This document shows, piece by piece, positions 6,404 through 9,308 of a stretch of DNA of 9,308 bases. The DNA is taken from NCBI GenBank assembly GCA_017400025.1, contig JAFQAF010000104.1, positions 1 to 9,308 on the forward strand. Reading direction: 5' to 3'. A program made the translations under genes and the position numbers. Position 1 is the first letter of the stretch, and each line of letters begins with the position of its first letter. Source of the stretch: Oscillospiraceae bacterium. GTDB lineage: Bacteria; Bacillota_A; Clostridia; Oscillospirales; Ruminococcaceae. The notes under the pieces are model-generated. The model was given only the letters and a program-made list of their open reading frames with translations, was not told the origin of the DNA and did not search any database.

Positions 6404-7323
6404 AAGTCTTTCTCCTTGTTGTTTTTATCGTACATTTTCATATAACCACAGGTCCGGCACAAATGCTCCACTGCCTTTCTGTGGGTAAAGCCTGTATAAA
6501 TGGCCTGGGCGCGTTCTGTCTCAAAAATTTCCTGCAGGGAGTTATGGTGTATGTTACCCAGTACCATATTGCCGTCACTGTCCAGACAGCAGGGCACCAC
6601 ATCACCATTGGCAAGTACGGCAATCTGGTTTCGCAGCCCGTAGCAGAAGCCCTCTGTATATTTTGCTTCGCTGCTGATATCCGGCCATTCAAAATGCTGT
6701 GCCATACCCAGGAACACCCTGTCTTTCAGGCGGAAATTGAATTTGCGGCTGTTGCTGGTTTCCATTTCGCTGAATTTATCTTCCATGGCCTTTCTCAGGT
6801 CAAAATCCAGTTCCAGCTGCTGCTCAAGATAATCCACTATCTGTCCATTAAGCCTGTTCTTATCATATATGCTTTCTCTGTCAAAATTCCACAGGCGCAG
6901 TTCCACTGTGGTTGATTTGCCGAAGGATTTCCTGCAGAACTCCATAACTTTGTCAAGATATGCCTGCATATCCTTGTTAAGGGTATTTGCTTCAAAGCTG
7001 TGGAGAGAAACAGACACACTGCGCACATTGTTTTCCAGTATGCTGTCCCCTGTCCTGTCCAGTAAAGTACCGTTTGTGGTGATATTTACCTTTATATTGT
7101 TCTCTTTGCTTATCTGCAGGAATTCAGCAAAATGCGGATGGGCAGTAGGCTCACCCATAACGTGAAAATAAAAGTTTTCCCCGTGGGCTCTGGTATTATT
7201 TATAATATGTGCAAATTCTTCCACCGACATGGAATAGGGTGTTCTTTTTGTCTTTGGGCAGAAAGAGCAGGAAAGATTGCACCGGTTTGTTATTTCTATA
7301 TAAATCTTTTTAAACTTTTTCAA
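6400..7323 (-). CDS. radical SAM protein with short SPASM-like C-terminal iron-sulfur domain
   Basis: This is a cytoplasmic radical S-adenosylmethionine enzyme of 307 residues. The N-terminal cluster motif CNLSCSFC gives the CxxxCxxC ligands C15, C19 and C22. MGEPT (56-60) is the GGE-like SAM-binding strand, and TTNGTLL (82-88) is another family block. The C-terminal part has C227, then 12 residues, G240, 4 residues and C245 (also C246), which fits the first SPASM motif. C289 and C292 follow as a CxxC pair. Later Cys ligands of a full SPASM domain are missing, so probably only one auxiliary Fe-S cluster is bound. Such proteins often modify peptides or act on sugars or cofactors; the substrate is not evident and no small precursor peptide was found next to it. 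The start is TTG 7323, with AAGGGG 9 nt upstream. It is the first gene of an operon with the amidase. Confidence 0.87.
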   Translation of the reverse strand: MKKFKKIYIEITNRCNLSCSFCPKTKRTPYSMSVEEFAHIINNTRAHGENFYFHVMGEPTAHPHFAEFLQISKENNIKVNITTNGTLLDRTGDSILENNVRSVSVSLHSFEANTLNKDMQAYLDKVMEFCRKSFGKSTTVELRLWNFDRESIYDKNRLNGQIVDYLEQQLELDFDLRKAMEDKFSEMETSNSRKFNFRLKDRVFLGMAQHFEWPDISSEAKYTEGFCYGLRNQIAVLANGDVVPCCLDSDGNMVLGNIHHNSLQEIFETERAQAIYTGFTHRKAVEHLCRTCGYMKMYDKNNKEKDL

Positions 7324-7332
7324 ATCTGATTT

Positions 7333-7338
7333 CCCCTT
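7333..7338 (-). promoter_or_regulatory. ribosome binding site supporting the TTG start of the radical SAM gene
   Basis: AAGGGG on the minus strand lies 9 nt before TTG at 7321-7323. No in-frame ATG is available before the CxxxCxxC motif, so TTG is the best start. Confidence 0.6.
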
Positions 7339-7353
7339 GTAACACTTATTTAT

Positions 7354-7382
7354 ATTGTATCGGTTTATAAAGAGAAAAGCAA
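7354..7382 (-). promoter_or_regulatory. possible promoter of the radical SAM-amidase operon
   Basis: On the minus strand there is a -10 TACAAT (complement of 7354-7359, 5/6), a 17-bp spacer and a weak -35 TTGCTT (complement of 7377-7382, 3/6). It overlaps the distal arm of the malic enzyme terminator. The weak -35 makes this a tentative call; readthrough from malic enzyme is the alternative. Confidence 0.4.
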
Positions 7383-7410
7383 GACTGTTGCCAGTCTTGC
7401 CTCTCTTTTG
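7369..7410 (-). terminator. terminator of the malic enzyme gene
   Basis: The perfect core stem is GCAAGACTG (7379-7387) and CAGTCTTGC (7392-7400) around a 4-nt loop. Imperfect A-rich/T-rich arms continue on both sides (7369-7378 and 7401-7409). On the minus strand the stem is followed by TTTTCTCTTT. It starts about 17 bp after the malic enzyme stop. Confidence 0.75.
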
Positions 7411-7427
7411 GGGAAGTATATAAAAGA

Positions 7428-8600
7428 TTAGATTCTTGCAATACCAAGACGGATAGCTTCGTCAGAAACTGCTTTTGCCACTACGTCTGCTACGCGTGGG
7501 TCGAATACGTCAGGGATGATGTATTCTGGGTTCAGTTCTTCGTCAGAAACTACAGAAGCGATAGCTTTTGCAGCTGCAACTTTCATGGATTCTGTGATGG
7601 CAGTTGCTCTTACAGCCAGAGCACCTTTGAAGATACCCGGGAATACCAGAACGTTATTAATCTGGTTAGGGAAGTCTGAACGGCCTGTACCAACAATATA
7701 TGCGCCTGCTTCAACAGCCAGGTCAGGCATAATTTCAGGTGTAGGGTTAGCCATGGCAAGAATGATTGGTTTTTCGTTCATGGATTTAACCATTTCAGGT
7801 GTAACAAGATTGCCTCTGGAAACGCCGATAAACACATCTGCGCCCTTCATTGCATCTGCCAGTGTACCTGCCAGTTTTTCCTTGTTTGTGATTTTTGCCA
7901 TTTCTCTCTGTGCGTCTGTATTTGCAGGACCGCCTTCGTAGATTGTACCGAAGATGTCACAGAGTGTCATATTTGTAAAACCGATATCGATAAGCAGTTT
8001 TGCAATGGAAATACCTGCTGCGCCTGCGCCGTTGAGAACAACTTTAAGCTCTGCAGGGTCTTTGCCTTTCAGTTTAGCTGCATTCAGCAGTGCTGCAGAA
8101 ACAACAATAGCTGTACCGTGCTGGTCATCGTGGAATACAGGAATATCGCACATTTCTTTCAGTCTGCGTTCAACTTCAAAGCAGGTTGGTGCACCGATAT
8201 CTTCCAGGTTGATGCCGCCGAAAGATTTGGAAATTTTGTAAATAACATTTACCAGTTCATCCGGGTCTTTGGAATCTACACAGATAGGGAATGCATCAAC
8301 GCCTGCAAATTCTTTGAAAAGTGCACATTTGCCTTCCATAACAGGCATACCTGCTGCAGGACCGATATCACCAAGGCCCAGAACTGCTGTACCGTTTGTG
8401 ATAACTGCAACCAGGTTGCCTTTTCTTGTGTATTCATAAGCAAGGCTTTCGTCTTTCTGGATTTCAAGACATGGTTCAGCAACGCCAGGAGTATAAGCTA
8501 CTGTCAGTTCGTCTCTGTTCGTAACTTTGGCTCTGGAAATTACTTCAATCTTACCCTGCCAGTCTTTATGAGCCTTTAAAGCTCTTTCTCTTTTATCCAT
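7428..8600 (-). CDS. malic enzyme (malate dehydrogenase, oxaloacetate-decarboxylating)
   Basis: This cytoplasmic enzyme converts malate plus NAD(P)+ to pyruvate, CO2 and NAD(P)H. The 390 residues match the small bacterial type without a phosphotransacetylase tail. Motifs in order are YTPGVAEP (36-43, catalytic Tyr36), EGKCALFK (catalytic Lys91), NLEDIGAP with metal ligands E133/D134, HDDQHGT (157-163), Rossmann GAGAAG (191-196), ANPTPEI (284-290) and [11 protein letters not shown] (306-316). The ATG at 8600 has AGAGG 8 nt upstream. It lies 27 bp after the aspartase gene on the same strand and is followed by a strong terminator, so the two form an operon of aspartate/fumarate/malate catabolism. 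Codon use appears more biased than in the neighbouring genes, as expected for high expression (judged by eye). Coenzyme preference cannot be decided here. Confidence 0.95.
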   Translation of the reverse strand: MDKRERALKAHKDWQGKIEVISRAKVTNRDELTVAYTPGVAEPCLEIQKDESLAYEYTRKGNLVAVITNGTAVLGLGDIGPAAGMPVMEGKCALFKEFAGVDAFPICVDSKDPDELVNVIYKISKSFGGINLEDIGAPTCFEVERRLKEMCDIPVFHDDQHGTAIVVSAALLNAAKLKGKDPAELKVVLNGAGAAGISIAKLLIDIGFTNMTLCDIFGTIYEGGPANTDAQREMAKITNKEKLAGTLADAMKGADVFIGVSRGNLVTPEMVKSMNEKPIILAMANPTPEIMPDLAVEAGAYIVGTGRSDFPNQINNVLVFPGIFKGALAVRATAITESMKVAAAKAIASVVSDEELNPEYIIPDVFDPRVADVVAKAVSDEAIRLGIARI

Positions 8601-8627
8601 AATGTCTACCTCTTTATATAAAACAGA

Positions 8628-9308
8628 TTATTTCTTTTCAAACTGACGTGCAAGTTTGTCAGGGTTCAGCATTTCATCCAGCTGTTCCTGTGTAAGGCCT
8701 GCTGCAAGAGCACCTTCCACGATTGGTGTGCCGTTTTTCAGGAAGTCTTTAGCGATTTCAGCAGATTTCTTGTAACCCAGAACAGGACACAGAGCTGTAA
8801 CAAAACCTGTAGAGTTGTAAAGAAGGTCATGACATTTGTCTTCGTTTGCTACGATGCCGTTTACACAGTTAACAATAAATGTGTCAACGCCGTTCATAAG
8901 CATCTTCATTGAATCATAGATTCTGTCAAATACAACAGGTTCAAATGCATTCAGTTCCAGCTGACCAGCTTCACAAGCCATTGTAACTGTCATATCATTG
9001 CCGATAACGCCGAAGCAGCACTGGTTGAGAACTTCAGGGATAACAGGGTTGATTTTACCAGGCATAATGGAAGAACCGTTCTGTTTTGCAGGAATTGTAA
9101 TTTCGCCAAGGCCTGCTTTTGGGCCGCCGTTCATAAGACGGATGTCATTTGCCATTTTGGACAGTGCGATTGCCATAGTTTTCAGAGCACCGGAAACAAC
9201 AGAGAATGCATCGATATTCTGTGTGCCGTCTACCATATCGTCAGCCTGTTTGAGGTCGATACCTGTAACTTCTGACAGGTCTTCAACAACGTGGTGGAAG
9301 AAATATTC
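8628..9308 (-). CDS. aspA: aspartate ammonia-lyase (aspartase), C-terminal part; 5' end outside the window
   Basis: This enzyme of the aspartase/fumarase superfamily is a homotetramer that converts L-aspartate to fumarate plus ammonia. The frame is open to the window edge, giving 226 visible residues of an expected 460 or so. The catalytic-loop signature GSSIMPGKINP is present at about residues 78-88 of the fragment. The following stretch PVIPEVLNQCCFGVIGNDMT and then CEAGQLELNAFEPV closely resembles aspartase rather than class II fumarase, which has NPTQCEA and SGNFELN in these places. The G in MPGKINP is more fumarase-like, so fumarase cannot be fully excluded. The gene ends with TAA and is followed after 27 bp by malic enzyme. 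The ATG at 9236 is internal and is not a start. Confidence 0.8.
   Translation of the reverse strand, partial: EYFFHHVVEDLSEVTGIDLKQADDMVDGTQNIDAFSVVSGALKTMAIALSKMANDIRLMNGGPKAGLGEITIPAKQNGSSIMPGKINPVIPEVLNQCCFGVIGNDMTVTMACEAGQLELNAFEPVVFDRIYDSMKMLMNGVDTFIVNCVNGIVANEDKCHDLLYNSTGFVTALCPVLGYKKSAEIAKDFLKNGTPIVEGALAAGLTQEQLDEMLNPDKLARQFEKK

Noticed and set aside
5864..6445. Plus-strand open frame of 193 codons opposite the amidase gene
   Set aside because: It is a shadow of the conserved acetamidase/formamidase reading frame with no start signal or family resemblance.
7324..7427. Small precursor-peptide gene for the radical SAM enzyme
   Set aside because: The gap contains a terminator and a possible promoter; I found no short frame with a ribosome binding site on the minus strand.
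1..9308. CRISPR array, tRNA, rRNA, integrase or prophage genes
   Set aside because: No regularly spaced direct repeats, cloverleaf-like segments or phage/mobile-element proteins were seen.

Overview
The window looks like chromosomal DNA of an anaerobic, gut-type member of the Bacillota (Clostridia or Negativicutes-like). The reasons are a Gram-positive-style KdpD/KdpE pair, strong AGGAG-type ribosome binding sites with several TTG/GTG starts, moderate GC, and a fermentative aspartase plus malic enzyme pair. This assignment rests on protein style only and is tentative. No rRNA, tRNA, CRISPR array, integrase or transposase gene was seen.

Layout. Positions 1-2130 (+) hold the 3' half of kdpD, the potassium-responsive sensor kinase, followed by kdpE. 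The kdpD frame is broken by one missing A near position 1284. Restoring it recovers the G2 box and a stop that overlaps the kdpE start by 8 bp. Positions 2131-2332 hold an 82-bp nested inverted repeat that looks like a dispersed element and probably acts as a two-way terminator. Next on the minus strand come an ornithine cyclodeaminase/mu-crystallin family gene (2333-3322) and a MATE efflux gene (3406-about 4809). The MATE gene is interrupted by a single in-frame TAA where a Lys codon would be expected. Divergent from MATE is a small MntP/YtaF-like membrane protein (4930-5481, +), whose 5' end may also carry an indel. Further along on the minus strand is a two-gene operon of a radical SAM/SPASM-like protein (6400-7323) and an acetamidase/formamidase family protein (5525-6403), joined by an ATGA overlap. 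The last block is an aspartate ammonia-lyase (partial, 8628-9308) followed by malic enzyme (7428-8600).

How the genes may work together. Aspartase makes fumarate plus ammonia. Fumarase, not seen here, would give malate, and malic enzyme would give pyruvate plus CO2, so the pair fits fermentation of aspartate or C4 acids. The OCD-family and formamidase-family proteins also belong to ammonia-releasing enzyme families, but nothing in the sequence shows that they act in one pathway. The MATE upstream region carries two clear inverted repeats around a good promoter, suggesting local control of efflux. Two promoters, for the OCD gene and for the radical SAM gene, appear to overlap the terminator hairpin of the preceding gene.

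The points most worth following are the two clear and one possible reading-frame lesions clustered within about 3.7 kb, the uncharacterised radical SAM plus amidase operon, and the dispersed inverted repeat. I see no convincing large novel system here; most of the region is ordinary metabolism and transport.
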